64,000 nt of DNA from Tenrec ecaudatus (lineage: Eukaryota; Chordata; Mammalia; Afrosoricida; Tenrecidae): contig NC_134547.1 in the NCBI RefSeq assembly GCF_050624435.1, positions 31,617,419 to 31,681,418 on the forward strand, read 5' to 3'. Below the pieces are notes generated by a model. It did not search any database, was not told the DNA's origin, and worked only from the letters and a program-made list of their open reading frames with translations. How positions within the stretch are numbered: position 1 is the first letter of the stretch; each line of letters opens with the position of its first letter. Positions 11,203 to 21,884 of this stretch are shown piece by piece. The translations under genes and the position numbers were made by a program.

Positions 11203-11974
11203 GTGGGTGAAGTGTGTCAGTCACTTTCTGCCACCAGAGGGTCTGGAGACAAAGGACCAACAATACCCTGCAAACTCCCTGTCCTAGGTGGTCCATTCAC
11301 TGGAGCTGGCACCTAACTGGGGCTGCCCTAGTTTATCCCTAACAGCCTTCAGCTCAACTTGCTATTTTTGAAAACCAAGGAAATAGATGATGGGTATTAG
11401 GAATCTGTGCGGAGCTGGGCAAACCCAGCTGTATTTTGGATTTCTTGCCTGCTTAAAAAATATTTTTCATTGTTTTGAGTTTGATGAGAATGTGTTTTCC
11501 CATTAATTTTTTAAACCAAAATTGAATCCATATGTTTTCTGATTCATGTCTGCTTAACTCATCTTGCTGCTTTAACAGAGCATTTGATGTCCAAGAAATC
11601 GCTTTGTCGTCTTTCCCCCCAAATTACAAGGAGATGGTGAAGGGCAGAGGAGATCCCCACTATCATCAAATCTTGGGGTTCATTTGGAAACCTTGGCTTT
11701 CCGGGGCTGTCTTCAGTTTATTCAGAAAACCACTCTCTCCAGGTTCAAGAACTGAACAGTATTTCTAATTTCAGGAGGATGTTGTAAGTCCTTCTACCCT
11801 GAGCCCCCTAAAAGCTAGAAGTTCAAACCAAGGGGCTGAAGGCAGCCTGTGCGTTTGTGTTGCGCTGAGGTGGGGAGAAGGTCAGCTCTGTTCTGCAGTG
11901 GAGGCCCAGGGACCCCTTCAGGCTCTGTGAGTGGGGGCAGGAGACGCCTTTGACAATCTGTCAGCATTTCCTTT

Positions 11975-12751
11975 TTGACCCAGCCATTTGTGACATCGGG
12001 TGGGAATGTTGTTCTGCATTCCCAAAGGGGAGGGGGAGAGCAGAAAACAACTCCATACCAGGTGGGTGGATCCCCAGCCTCCCGCTCTAGGACTGCCTTG
12101 TCAATCATGGAGACCAGGCGCCACCTCCAGGGTCTGGCCTTCCAATCAACCAAGGGTTTCTTTAGACTGGTCGAAGCGCAGTTATTTCTTCCTTGGTTCC
12201 ACTTCCATGGGCCCACCTTGCAGGTGAAGAGGCACGTCCTTCCCAAGCACTTAGCAACTGCAGACAAGACATCAGAAGGGGGGGGGGGCGACTTAGACAG
12301 CTTTTGTTGGTTTGCCTGGCTTGTCTTTTCCTCTCCTAAGGACTTGCATTTCCTCATTGGTGGAATCTGGGTAGCATACTTAGCTGGGAATTGTTGGAAA
12401 GCTTTCTTTTGTTCCGCATTGCACGTGGCCTTTCATATGCTGCGCGCTCCTTGGCGATCCTCTCCTCGCGACTCCGGAGGACCCATCACTGGCGAGGCGG
12501 ACTCCCTCCTCTCCCCACACGCAGACGCAGGAAGGAGAAGCTGGGAAGAGAGGGCGAGGCGAGCTCTTCCAGGATCCCTAAGTGACATGACAGCAAGGTT
12601 TCCAAAAGGAACGAGTTCGTTCCAGGATTTCCCCAGCCCTCTCTCCATGGGCGCCAGGCTCTCCGGTTGGTTGTTTGATCTGGTAACTAGCCAGGCAGAG
12701 ATGCTTGATTCTCAAGACTGTCTGCACCCTCCCCGCTGGTGTGATGTATGA
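11975..12751 (+). other. 258-codon ORF, probably non-coding
   Basis: An ATG-initiated frame of 258 codons in single-copy sequence, the longest in the window. The translation has no domain I recognise, no clear signal peptide, one Gly run caused by the G-tract at 12279-12288, and a mixed hydrophobic patch in the middle (residues about 110-145). An overlapping minus-strand ORF of 180 codons (11815-12357) shows that the region simply lacks stops. By rough estimate one ORF this long in 64 kb is mildly unlikely but not exceptional at moderate GC. I list it so that it can be tested, not as a gene. Confidence 0.12.
12413..12565. promoter_or_regulatory. Small CpG cluster
   Basis: About fourteen CpG dinucleotides lie in roughly 150 bp (for example TGCGCGCTCC, CTCGCGACTCCGG, GGCGAGGCGG), in a mammalian background where CpG is otherwise scarce. 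It is too short for a standard CpG island. It could be the remains of one, a small promoter or enhancer, or recently inserted DNA. No TATA box or transcript evidence accompanies it. Confidence 0.3.
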
Positions 12752-13978
12752 GAGGGCCCTGTTGGTACTCTCTCTGCAGACCCTCGCATGGCAGAGTGTG
12801 GTCCAAGGGGTCAAGGGCTTCGCATGACTTGGGCGGGTTCCCAACAGGACAAAGCCGCAAAGCCAGCTCAGGGATTCAAGGTGTTGAAACGTCCTTCAGA
12901 AGAAACAAACTGGCCTCACATACGGTCGGTCTCTCTTTCCGTCTCGCTGTGTCTTTGCCAGGAAGAAGTGTAGGACCAATTTATGCACAAATTGGTCACA
13001 TTTTCACACATAGCTCCAATTATCTAAAAGGGGTTTAACATTATATTTATATTGATAAGCTTAACAATGTTGAACTGAGACTCTCAGCTGATCTGTTACA
13101 ATTCACATCCAAAGAGACCAGAAGGAATAATTGGAAGCCCTCCAGCATCTCAAGAAATAGAGGCAGCCTTGAAAAAGATGAAAACTGCCGCACAAGGTCT
13201 CGGTTTTGCTGAAATTACCACATAAATTCCAAATGAAGGATGGCGAACAATATTCCAATAATTACCGAGTCGCTTCTGAAGACACAGGGAAGCTCCCGGT
13301 TAGAGAGAGAGGGAACGTGAGCCATCATCGACGTCTCTGGTAGAAAAAATATGCACCCACCTTGCAACATTGATAGGCTCTGTACCCAGAGAGACACCCG
13401 GGGAGAAAATGCCTTGAGTTTGCTGCATTTGCACCATGAAACAATGGAGCTCTGGGTTAGGGACTGAGCAGCAGACAGTTCTGGTATCCTGCACCCTGGA
13501 TATATCTGTCATGATGACTCTCAACCACTGACACCAGGGCTAATTGCCGCCAGCTATTTCACTCCCTCACACATTGTCCTTGCTGATCTCTAGTGGCTTC
13601 TGTCATCCCCCGATTGCCCACGTCCCTTGGCTAGGTTCCGCTTGAAGAGCAGGCTGGGCACAGAGTCTGGTATCTGGCTCAATGGTTCTCGCTTGCAGCA
13701 CCTGTGTCAGGGAAGCATCGGCGAAGGATTGCGGAGTTCTGAGTGTGAATAATTCCTGATACAGACTAAGCAGCTCTAGGGCGGAGCTGATTAATTTTAT
13801 ACAGTTGGTTAAGGTGCTCCCGTCCCAGAGTGCTCCTACAGTGGGTGAAATGACATGGGTGGGCATAGACTGTGGGTGTCGTAATTAAACATCAAAAGTT
13901 GGGTGAAGGCCCATAATGAACATAAATGTCCTGCTGCCTACTTCACGATACACGTGGCTGCATATCTATCTCCAAAGT

Positions 13979-14150
13979 GCGCTGGTGGCACCGTGGTTAA
14001 GTACACAGCTGTTAACCCAAAGGTTGATGGTTCAAACCCATTAGCCGCTTCACAGGCAAACGATGGGACCCTCTGCTTCTTTACAGCTCTGGGAACCACA
14101 CAGGGAAGTTCACCACTGTGCTGTAAAGACCTATGAGTCAGCATTGGCTA
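13979..14150 (+). mobile_element. AfroSINE
   Basis: The head GCTGGTGGCACCGTGGTTAAG and AGCTGTTAACCCAAAGGTTG, with a box B-like GGTTCAAACCCA, define the tRNA-derived part. The body and tail are decayed, ending around CTATGAGTCAGCATTGGC. It is a typical dispersed SINE. Confidence 0.82.
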
Positions 14151-15014
14151 CACCACACACCACGAGAAGATCTGTACACAGAGAGGGGTGGAGTGGACAC
14201 TCGACAGTGAGAGAATCATTATCATTGTCTCCAGTGATTAGAACTGTGAGCTCTAGCTAGGTTGGCATTGAGGTTTCTTACCACCGAGTGAGTGGACAGT
14301 CTCTACTTTTGGCAGTAGGCCATGGTCACCCCCATTTTGCTGTAATTACTAAAAGCAATCAGTCCACTGGAAAATGAGAGAAGATGCCCCTCACGTGGTA
14401 ATATGACTCCCTAGGTAGGGACTGCAGGGACCGCTGGACAGATGAGTGGGGAGGGAGGTGAGGAGGCGTCCAGAAATCCCCTCCAGCTCTCTAGGAAAAA
14501 AGACTGAGACCCTCACTGAGGCAGAAAGGCACAGTGTGCCCTCTGAGTGTGCCCACTCTGTCCCCCAGGCAGCACTCCAACTCCTTGTTATCAGTAGTCA
14601 ACCGCCCAAAGACCCATGCGAGCTACCAATGTATCAGCTAGACCTTGGCAGCCAACTGGCTGCTCCTTAGCAGCACTTGGGACATGGTCGGCATCCCCTT
14701 GTGTGCTCTCTCACACCAGCCTTCAGATCTGGGGGACTTTCTACAAACCGAGTCTTCTATAAAACCTTGTTTTCCATGAGGACAGCAACTGGGCCCCAGG
14801 TGCTAACCCCCAAGGACTGGTGCAGGTTGAGACATAGAAGACATGGTGTGATCAATTTGACAGACTGGTAAGGAGTTTTTCATAAGGAGTTTGAAACTTC
14901 AGAGAAGTAAATGAAACATGCAGAGTAACCTGGAAAACTGTAGGCAACCAGGTAGCCATTCATTCAACCAGCCACCACATACTGTTCACCTACAGCAAGC
15001 TTGGTACAGCTCAC
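14151..15014. other. Unassigned interval
   Basis: No gene seen. Around 14950-14990 a CATTCATTCAACCAGCC motif suggests an L2 scrap. The ORF at 14918-15277 runs into the RTE tail and is not credited. Confidence 0.4.
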
Positions 15015-15172
15015 GTGGTGTCATGCTTGGTCAAGTAGAGGGGCAGCAAAGAAGCAGGCCCTCACCAAGATGGATCAACACTCTGGCTGGTGCACAGTGC
15101 TTCATTCTATTGTGCATAGGGTCGCTCTGGGTCAGAACTGACTCAATGGCACCTAACAACCACCACAACAAG
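15015..15172 (+). repeat. RTE/BovB-class LINE, 3' terminus
   Basis: TCATGCTTGGTCAAGTAGAGG and the following bases match the end of the RTE ORF (compare 63048-63070). They are followed by the 3' tail ATTGTGCATAGGGTCGCTC and ACTGACTCAATGGCACC and a CAACCACCACAACA end. The same tail closes the AfroSINEs in this window. A small internal deletion shortens it. Confidence 0.72.
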
Positions 15173-15289
15173 AGTGGTGATAGAGACATGGTGATTAAGT
15201 GGACCGGAACCTTTGTTCAAGGGAAGTCTTTTTTTTTTTGCCCAGCCAACTTTATTGCTAATCAAGGGAAGTCTTAATGTAGAAAAGAA

Positions 15290-15450
15290 ACAAATAAGAA
15301 AAGTGAATGAATGAGCGAAGGAAAGGCCAAATGAATGACTGGAGCTTTATAAACCATGGTGGAGTCACTCTGGATAGGGGCAACATCACGGAGGCCTTTC
15401 TGAGAAGGTGGCATTGGTGTTGAAGTACAGGAGTCCTGAGACGTTGTAAT
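15290..15450 (+). repeat. Possible L2 remnant
   Basis: Phrases such as GGAGGCCTTTCTGAGAAGG and TGGCATTGGTGTTGAAG recall the L2 3' region. They are weak and old. The remainder up to the L1 tail at 15502 is unassigned. Confidence 0.3.
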
Positions 15451-15501
15451 TCATTGTGGCTTGGGCTATATAAGTAAAATAATCCTGTGAAAAATAAGTA
15501 T

Positions 15502-15733
15502 TTAGACATGACAAAATAATAATAATTTATAAATTATCGAGGGTTCATGAGGGAGGTGGGGCGGGGAGGGAGGGAAAAATGAGGAGTTGATACCAAGGGC
15601 TTAAGTACAAAGCATATGTTTTGTTTTGAGAATGGTGAGAGCAACAAATGTACAAATATGCTTGACACAATGGATTGGATATATGGATTGTGATAAGAGT
15701 TGTACAAGCCCCCAATAAAATGATTTTTTTAAA
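15502..15733 (+). mobile_element. L1 3'-end fragment
   Basis: The last 230 bp of the L1 3' UTR shared with 55545-55760: AATAATTTATAAATTATCG, a GA-rich stretch, GATACCAAGGGCTTAAG, then GATTGTGATAAGAGTTGTAC and the AATAAAATGA signal with a short A/T tail. It is severely 5' truncated, as most L1 insertions are. Confidence 0.88.
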
Positions 15734-16382
15734 TGAGAAAATTGATCCTAATCAGTTACTGAGGCTTTGGAGGCTGGCACCACTCTGGTGGCTCTGCTGG
15801 CCAGCAGAGGCCCAGAAGTTTAAGCTACAGGAGCTTCAACGCCGGACTCTCCTGAGTCTGCCGCCATGTGACCATCTGTTGGAAGGATATTCTGGCCAGT
15901 AGGGTCAGCATATCCAGAAGCCTCACCCATGGGGCCTGGTGATGGGGGAGAGAAGAGGTTGAGAGGCAGCTAAGGACCAGTACAGGTCTCACAGACCAGG
16001 TGCGTAGTTCACTAGGTACCCCAGCAAGATGGTCACGTAGCATCAAAGCCACTGACGTCCAGCAGCCTGGTCCTGGAGAGCAGGCAGACATGGAGAGCCT
16101 GTTGTCACCTGACCCATGCGGAAGCCAACCCACTCTGGCTTCTTGCTACTCCCGCAGTAGCCCTGAATTCTATTCTTGCTCCTATTTTCCTCTCAAATGA
16201 ATGTTTTGGGTGGCATTATCTGTCACTTGTGTGCTGTCAATGAGATGTGTCAATCCTCTGTGTGTGCATCCTGATAAAATGGCCTTACGCAAATCTGCCT
16301 TTTCAAGAGGGTGTGTGTGTAAACACTCGAGTTTGGCTTGAAGTTTTATACAGGCAGCCTCTACGTTATTAACATTAACTTC
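15734..16382. other. Unassigned interval
   Basis: No gene or repeat recognised. Short ORFs on both strands at 15675-16200 are not supported by any motif. Confidence 0.4.
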
Positions 16383-16562
16383 CATAGGCTGCAAGCCACA
16401 AGGTCTGCCATTCAAAACCACCAGCCGCTCCTTGGGAGAAATTGGGATCTTCTCCTGTAAGAGTTACAGTCTCAGAAACCCACGGGAGCAGCTCTAGCCT
16501 GTCCTACAGGGTAGCTATAAATTGGGATCAGCTCAATGGTGATTTAGTGGTGAGTTTAGTTG
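16383..16562 (+). mobile_element. AfroSINE, 5' truncated
   Basis: The box B-like CATTCAAAACCACCAGCC, then GTAAGAGTTACAGTCTCAG, CCTGTCCTACAGGGTAGC and GATCAGCTCAATGGTG give the SINE body and tail. The first part of the head is lost. Confidence 0.78.
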
Positions 16563-17041
16563 GATAGTTATTAACAAGCCCCTTACACCTATGACATTAA
16601 ACATTGTGGTACATACAATGATTGGGCATTCATTTTCAATTTGTATCAAAACATTATTATTACTATTGTATTATAATATTGAATATGTTTGGGTGTATCT
16701 GGGAATGTTTCTTTAATGTGTTTTGAGTACAGACTGGTACAGGAAGATAAACATTTGACCAACTCAAATTAGGAACCAAACCTGATTCTGATGTGCATAC
16801 AAATTCAACCGAAAGACAGAATTAGGAGCAGAGCACCTTTGTCATCCCAGGGCTGCCTGTGCCATGAAAATACAGAAGCAGCTCAGGCGTTAATGCAGCA
16901 GAAGGAAACTTACACTGCAGACAGAAGTCACCCACTCTATCCCTATGACATGGGAGAAGTTTGAGGTTTCAAACAAAATAGATTTTAAAAAGAGCTTATC
17001 TTTTATTTATTTATATATTTTTACCTTTGACTCCTTTTATT
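16563..17041. other. Unassigned AT-rich interval
   Basis: Nothing recognised; A+T-rich, single-copy-looking sequence ahead of the L1 poly(T). Confidence 0.4.
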
Positions 17042-18575
17042 CTTTAAAAAAAATCATTTTATTAGGGGCTCATACAACTTTTACCACTATCCATACATAC
17101 ATCAATCATGTAAAGCACATTTGTACATTCATTGCCCTCATCATTCTCAAAACATTTGCTCTCCACTTAAGCCCCTGGCATCAGCTCTTCATTTTTCCCT
17201 TTCCCTCCCCGCCGCCCCCAGCCTCATGAACCCTTGATCATTTATAAACTATTATTTTGTCATATCTTCCACTGTTCAACTTTTCCATTCACCCACTTTT
17301 CTGTTGTCCATCCCCCCCGGAAGGAGGTTATATGTAGATCCTTGTAATCATTTCCCCCTTTCTACCCCTCTCCCTCCATTCTCCCGGTATCGCCACTCTC
17401 ACCATTGGTCCTGAAGGGATAATTCGTCCTGGATTCCTTGTGTTTCCAGTTCCTATATGTACTAGTGTACATCCTCTGGTCTAGCCAGATTTGTAAGGTA
17501 GAATTGGGATCATGATAGTGGGTGGGGAGGAAGCATTTAGAAACTAGAGGAAAGTTGTATGTTTCATCATTGGTACATCGCACACTGACTGGTTCATCTC
17601 CTCCCCACAACCCTTCAGTAATGGGATGTCCAATTGCCTAGAGATGGGCTTTGGGTCTCCACTCAGCACTCCCCCTTATTCACAATGTAATTTTTTGTTC
17701 TGATGCCTGATACCTGAACCCTTTGGCACCTCGTGATCGCACAGGCTGGTGTGCTTCTTCCATGTGGGCTTTATTGCTTCTGAGCTAGATGGCTGCTTGT
17801 TCACCTTCAAACCTTTAAGACCCCAGATGCTATACCTTTGGATAGCTGGGCAACAACTGCTTTGTTCACCACATTTGCTTGTGCACCCACTTTGTCTTCA
17901 GCAATTGTTTCAGGAAGGTGAGCATCATGTGATGCCAGTTTAATAGAACAAAGTATTCTTGCATTGAGGGAGTACTTGAGTGGAGGCCCAATGTCTATCT
18001 GCTACCTTAATACTAAACCTATAAATATATGCACATAGATCTATTTCCATATCCTCATATATAAATATATTTATATATGTACATGCCTGTATTTAGACCT
18101 CTATAAATCCCCTTTACCTCCTAGCTCTTTCCTCTATTTCCTTTAACTTTCCTCTTGTCCCACTATCATGTTTAGCCTTCATTAGTGTTTCACTAATTCC
18201 TCTCAGTCACATTACCCTTGGTTAGGCCCTACCAGGCCTCCTATACCCTCCTCACCACCGATTTGGATCACTTGTTGTTCCCTTGGCCCTGGGTTCGTTA
18301 GCACCACTACCTTTCTCCCCACCTCCCCCTCTCCCAGGCCCCCCAGGAACTATTGGTCCTGTTGTCCCCCCCCCCAGTTTATTCATCCAGTCTATCTTAT
18401 TTAGACAGTCTTGTGGAGATACTAACATGCACAAAAGCAAGACAGAGCAAAACCAAGCAACAAAATAAAACAAGCCAATGACAAAGAACAAAACAAAGCA
18501 TAACAAAAAAGAAAAGCTTGTAGTTAGTTCAAGGACTGTTTGTTGGCTTTTAGGAGTGTTTTCCAGTCAAGTCTG
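17042..18575 (-). mobile_element. L1 3' UTR, long fragment
   Basis: Minus-strand L1 copy beginning with the poly(T) and TCATTTTATTAGGGGCTC at 17050-17070. It runs through the whole 3' UTR to the segment just after the ORF2 stop (complement of TGGAAAACACTCCTAAAAGC at about 18550-18570). It carries a single copy of the module that is duplicated in the 44371-49735 element (ACCCCAGATGCTATACC near 17822-17838). The upstream truncation point is approximate, and no target duplication was found. ORFs across it are shadows. Confidence 0.9.
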
Positions 18576-19687
18576 ATGGGGTGCCAAGCCCTCGCCCCCA
18601 AAGTCTATTTTTGGTATTCCCTGGGGACCTCATTGCTCTGTTCTCCTTGCCGTTCTGTTCCACGCCCTTAGTGTTTTGCCAGTGTGGTGGGATCAGATCG
18701 GGTGGAATTCAACATCATTACATGAAACTGGCGGCTCCTCTCTGTGCGCTCAAGAATTCGAGAGAGTCATGCAGGAAGTCCCTGCTGTTCTTCTGTCCTC
18801 ATTTCTCCTCCTTCCCTTTCCCTTTAACTGCCGGTTCATTTTGCCCTCCAGCCATCCCTCCCTGCTCGCTCCATCCCCGCTTCCTTCAATTCCCCTTTTC
18901 ATCTCTCCATCTTCCTTCTCATTTCCCCCTCCTCCTCCTCTTTCTCCAGGGTTACTTGTCAAATCGAAACACATAGTGAAGAACTACATTCCTTCTCCTA
19001 ACTTGATACGTTCTCTTCAGGCAAAGGGAGCGTGCAAGACAGAGCCTCTCCGAGTGTGGTTCTACCTCCACGCACAGTGTTTTCAAAGGCCAAGTCTGGA
19101 GATGTCACGCAACAACTTTGTTTGGCTTTCCTCTGCCTTTTCAGGTCCAGGGCACATCCTGGAGGACATGCCCACAACATGACTCCAGCCCATCCCGCCT
19201 TCCTATCTAGGGTCCTTTGTCTGCGTTTCCTTTCCGGCTCCTGCTCCAGGATGGTGGCATTAAGTCACAGATGATCTGAAGGAGGCTGGGGAATGAAGGG
19301 TGGTCTCCAGGGGAAGGGACTGCTGCTGTGCCCGGCTCTCCAGGACAGGGGGCTGGAGCGGCAGGGGTTTTGCCGGATGAGGACCATGCCTCACCAGTGT
19401 GAATCATCACAGCTACAGTACCTGGGAGCTGAAGGGAGATGCTCGGGTAAGCAGATATCAATGTGCGCTGGAGAACGAAAGGCTCTTGGGAAAAGGGAGG
19501 ACGGGTGGACCGAAACCTGTGAGAATCCGAGTGTAGAAGAGGGTGCGAGGCCTCCCCTGCTCGGGGTTCCCTTTGCGCGGGACAGATGGAAGACCCATCT
19601 TTCAAACGTACACAGGGCGCTATAGCTCCTTCTATGGAGGCCTGCCAGGCCCCCTGCGCTTCTTCCATGCTAACTTATTCATTCTCA
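18576..19687. other. Unassigned interval with pyrimidine tract
   Basis: A C/T-rich stretch at 18795-18950 ends in CTCCTCCTCTTTCTCCAGG, which has the form of a splice acceptor, but no matching donor or coding frame convinces me. The ORF at 18676-19182 is driven by the low-complexity tract. The rest is unassigned. Confidence 0.35.
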
Positions 19688-19786
19688 TGCCCCATGAAGG
19701 ACATCTGAGGCTCAGAGTAGCTTGCCCATGGTAGCCCAGGGATTTGAACCTGAATGTCTGTGTCTAGAGCCCTTGCCCTTAACAAC
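19688..19786 (-). repeat. MIR SINE remnant
   Basis: GAGGCTCAGAGTAGCTTGCCC, then CAGGGATTTGAACCTGAATG and AGAGCCCTTGCCCTTAAC, is the antisense of the MIR tRNA-related region. This is an ancient mammal-wide SINE, heavily decayed. Confidence 0.62.
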
Positions 19787-19887
19787 TGAATGTCCTGTAA
19801 AGACAGGGAGAAGGGGAGGATTTAGCAGGAACTGCAGATGGTTCTGTCTGACTGAAGCAGGCAGACAAAAGGCTAAATGAATAGCAG

Positions 19888-19990
19888 TGGGGGAGGGAGG
19901 AAGGGAGGGAGAGAGGGAGGGGGGAGGGAGGGAGGGAGAGAGAGAGAGAGAGAGAGAATGAGAGAGAGAATGAGAGAGAGAATGAGAGAT
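19888..19990. repeat. GGGA/GA polypurine tract
   Basis: About 100 bp of uninterrupted purines save for a few T residues: GGGA repeats, then (GA)n, then three GAGAGAGAGAATGA-like units. It is low-complexity sequence; the minus-strand ORF at 19779-20012 encodes only Ser/Leu/Pro repeats from it. Long mirror-symmetric polypurine runs can form triplex DNA. Confidence 0.95.
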
Positions 19991-21189
19991 TCAGGGCTAA
20001 GGGGGGAACCAAGCCAAGGCGATAGAACTAATTGAGGCAGAAAGAGACCAAGTGAGTTTCACACAAGGAACCACACGGTTAGGTCGGTATTAGGAGATGG
20101 GGGACAGGTCAAAGGTCAGCTAGGCGCCCAGGGACAGGTCCCCACTAAGGCGGAGGCAGCTCATAGTGAGGCTGGAACAGGTGGCTCTAAATGACGAATG
20201 CGAAGGGCCATTTTTAATGCAACCCTGTGATTTGCTAGAGCTCTCATTTTTCCGGCCACTCACTTTGCAGCCCCTCTTCAAGGTGGGTGACTTCGTTCCA
20301 GTCTCCCAGGAAGGCCGGGGAGCAGCCTCTGAGTCCCAGTCACCCAGAACATGTCACGTGAGCCCAGAGTCACCCTCCTGCCAAGGTTCTGAGCAGACAG
20401 CATTGTCTTAGTGCCACCATGTCACTTACCTCCCAGTGGAGATCCGGGGCCCCTCTCCAGGCCTCTAAAAACACCCCAGAATAACAGGGGTGAACATTCC
20501 TTGGAGTCCCCAACAGTCTCCAGATTCATGGACTTGCTCAGCCTCCAAAATAACGCCCAGCCCAAATGCTACTCTCGGGCACAGAGAGGTCAGGGCATCT
20601 CCATGAAATCCCAATGCCAGCAGCTGGTAGAGGAGGGACTCTGTGTGCCCCATGCCCCATGCCCCTGCCCCACACAAGGAAAGGGTCTAAACCAAGCCAC
20701 TCTCCCAAGGGTATGGCTCTTGAAATCATCCCATAGGGGAATCCTAGCAAGCCAGACTTGTAAGGTGCCTTTCACAGAGCAATGATCGCTCACAAATATG
20801 TGGAGAGAAAGAGCTTAGTGTGTGTCCAGGACACCACACGCCCCCTCCCATTAGAGCTCAGAGATGTCAAGTGCAGTTTATCCTGAATACAGTGAGTGGA
20901 TGCTTCTCCAATGTGATGATAATTTCAGTCTATTGTTTGTACAATAATTTGCAGGAAAAGGAGAGGGAAGAAAAACAAGGAATTCTAAGGCTGCTTAGCT
21001 TCTGGAGGGCCGGGGAGGGTGTTAATGCTCCTGCTCACACCTGGACATATATCTGCGTCCAAACCACACACAAAATCACTGTTACCAACAGTCTCTCACA
21101 TCTGCACAAGCAACCATGCCCAGGACAAAATTCACCATGCTTCTGTCTACTGCACCACGGAGTCCCAGCACCCTAAGTCTGGCAGTTCT
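19991..21189. other. Unassigned single-copy interval
   Basis: No gene recognised over 1.2 kb. Balanced composition with several ORFs of 70-124 codons on both strands, none with a motif. Confidence 0.4.
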
Positions 21190-21335
21190 AAATCACCCGG
21201 TGGCACCTGGGCAGACAGTCCTGGTGATCTGCTTTGGGGTGGGGGTGGGAAAAGCTACAAACTCCCAGACAGCAATTGTACTGGGTGCACGTGGAGCCAG
21301 CTGGAGTCAGGATCTACTGGGTGGCAGCTAAGGCA
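21190..21335 (+). repeat. Possible decayed AfroSINE
   Basis: The order GATCTGCTTTGGGG, AAAAGCTACAAACTCCCAG, GGAGTCAGGATCTACTGGG and TGGCAGC follows the AfroSINE body and tail, with many substitutions. A second head-like scrap may lie at 21575-21635 (GCATGCTCAACTGCTCACTA). Confidence 0.35.
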
Positions 21336-21884
21336 GTAAATCGACTGCGTCAGGATGCCGCCCCACTGAACCAAGACGGGCATCGCTGTCCTAAACTGTT
21401 AGGTCTCTGGACCACCTCTGCTCACTTTGTGGCTGTGCGCTGCTCAGCATCTTTTCCCAACCCCTTGGGGCTCACAATGAAGAAAGATGTCTCCCGTTAG
21501 TTGATGTCACACTGAGAATGGAACATGTCTTTGGCTTCAGGGGAGAGCCATTTACCTGGTTCTGCACGTTGAATCCTGGGTAGAGCAAATAATGAGCATG
21601 CTCAACTGCTCACTAAAGGATTGGCAGTTCTAGTTCAGCGACAGGAACCTCGGCCAGGGCCTGCATGTGATGGTCACAGGCAGCTCCTGCTGCCGAAAGC
21701 GGATTCTGATTCCTTGGAGGTCTGGAAACGGAGTCTCCAGACATTCACACACGTGGGTGAACTGCTTCTCCACCCACATCCTGGTAATACCGGGGGCATT
21801 TCAAAAGCGACAAAATTTGGTAACTATCACTTATTACTCGTTGCCCTCTCCAGAATCTTCTTGGCAGGGGTTGGAAGCTGACAT

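Larger units (their letters stand above)
11203..13978. other. Single-copy interval, 2.8 kb
   Basis: No repeat was recognised in this interval. It holds the longest ORF of the window (11975-12751), a CpG-rich pocket (12413-12565) and a G-run at 12279-12288. The 13060-13560 part is AT-rich and looks unlike any repeat I know. It is a reasonable place to look for an unannotated exon or regulatory element, but I have no positive evidence for one. Confidence 0.4.

Noticed and set aside
13979..14050. tRNA gene
   Set aside because: Box A/B-like motifs belong to the SINE head; there is no complete cloverleaf.
18676..19182. 168-codon ORF and a splice-acceptor-like site near 18950
   Set aside because: The pyrimidine tract creates both the Ser/Pro-rich frame and the acceptor look. 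No donor or homologous exon was found.
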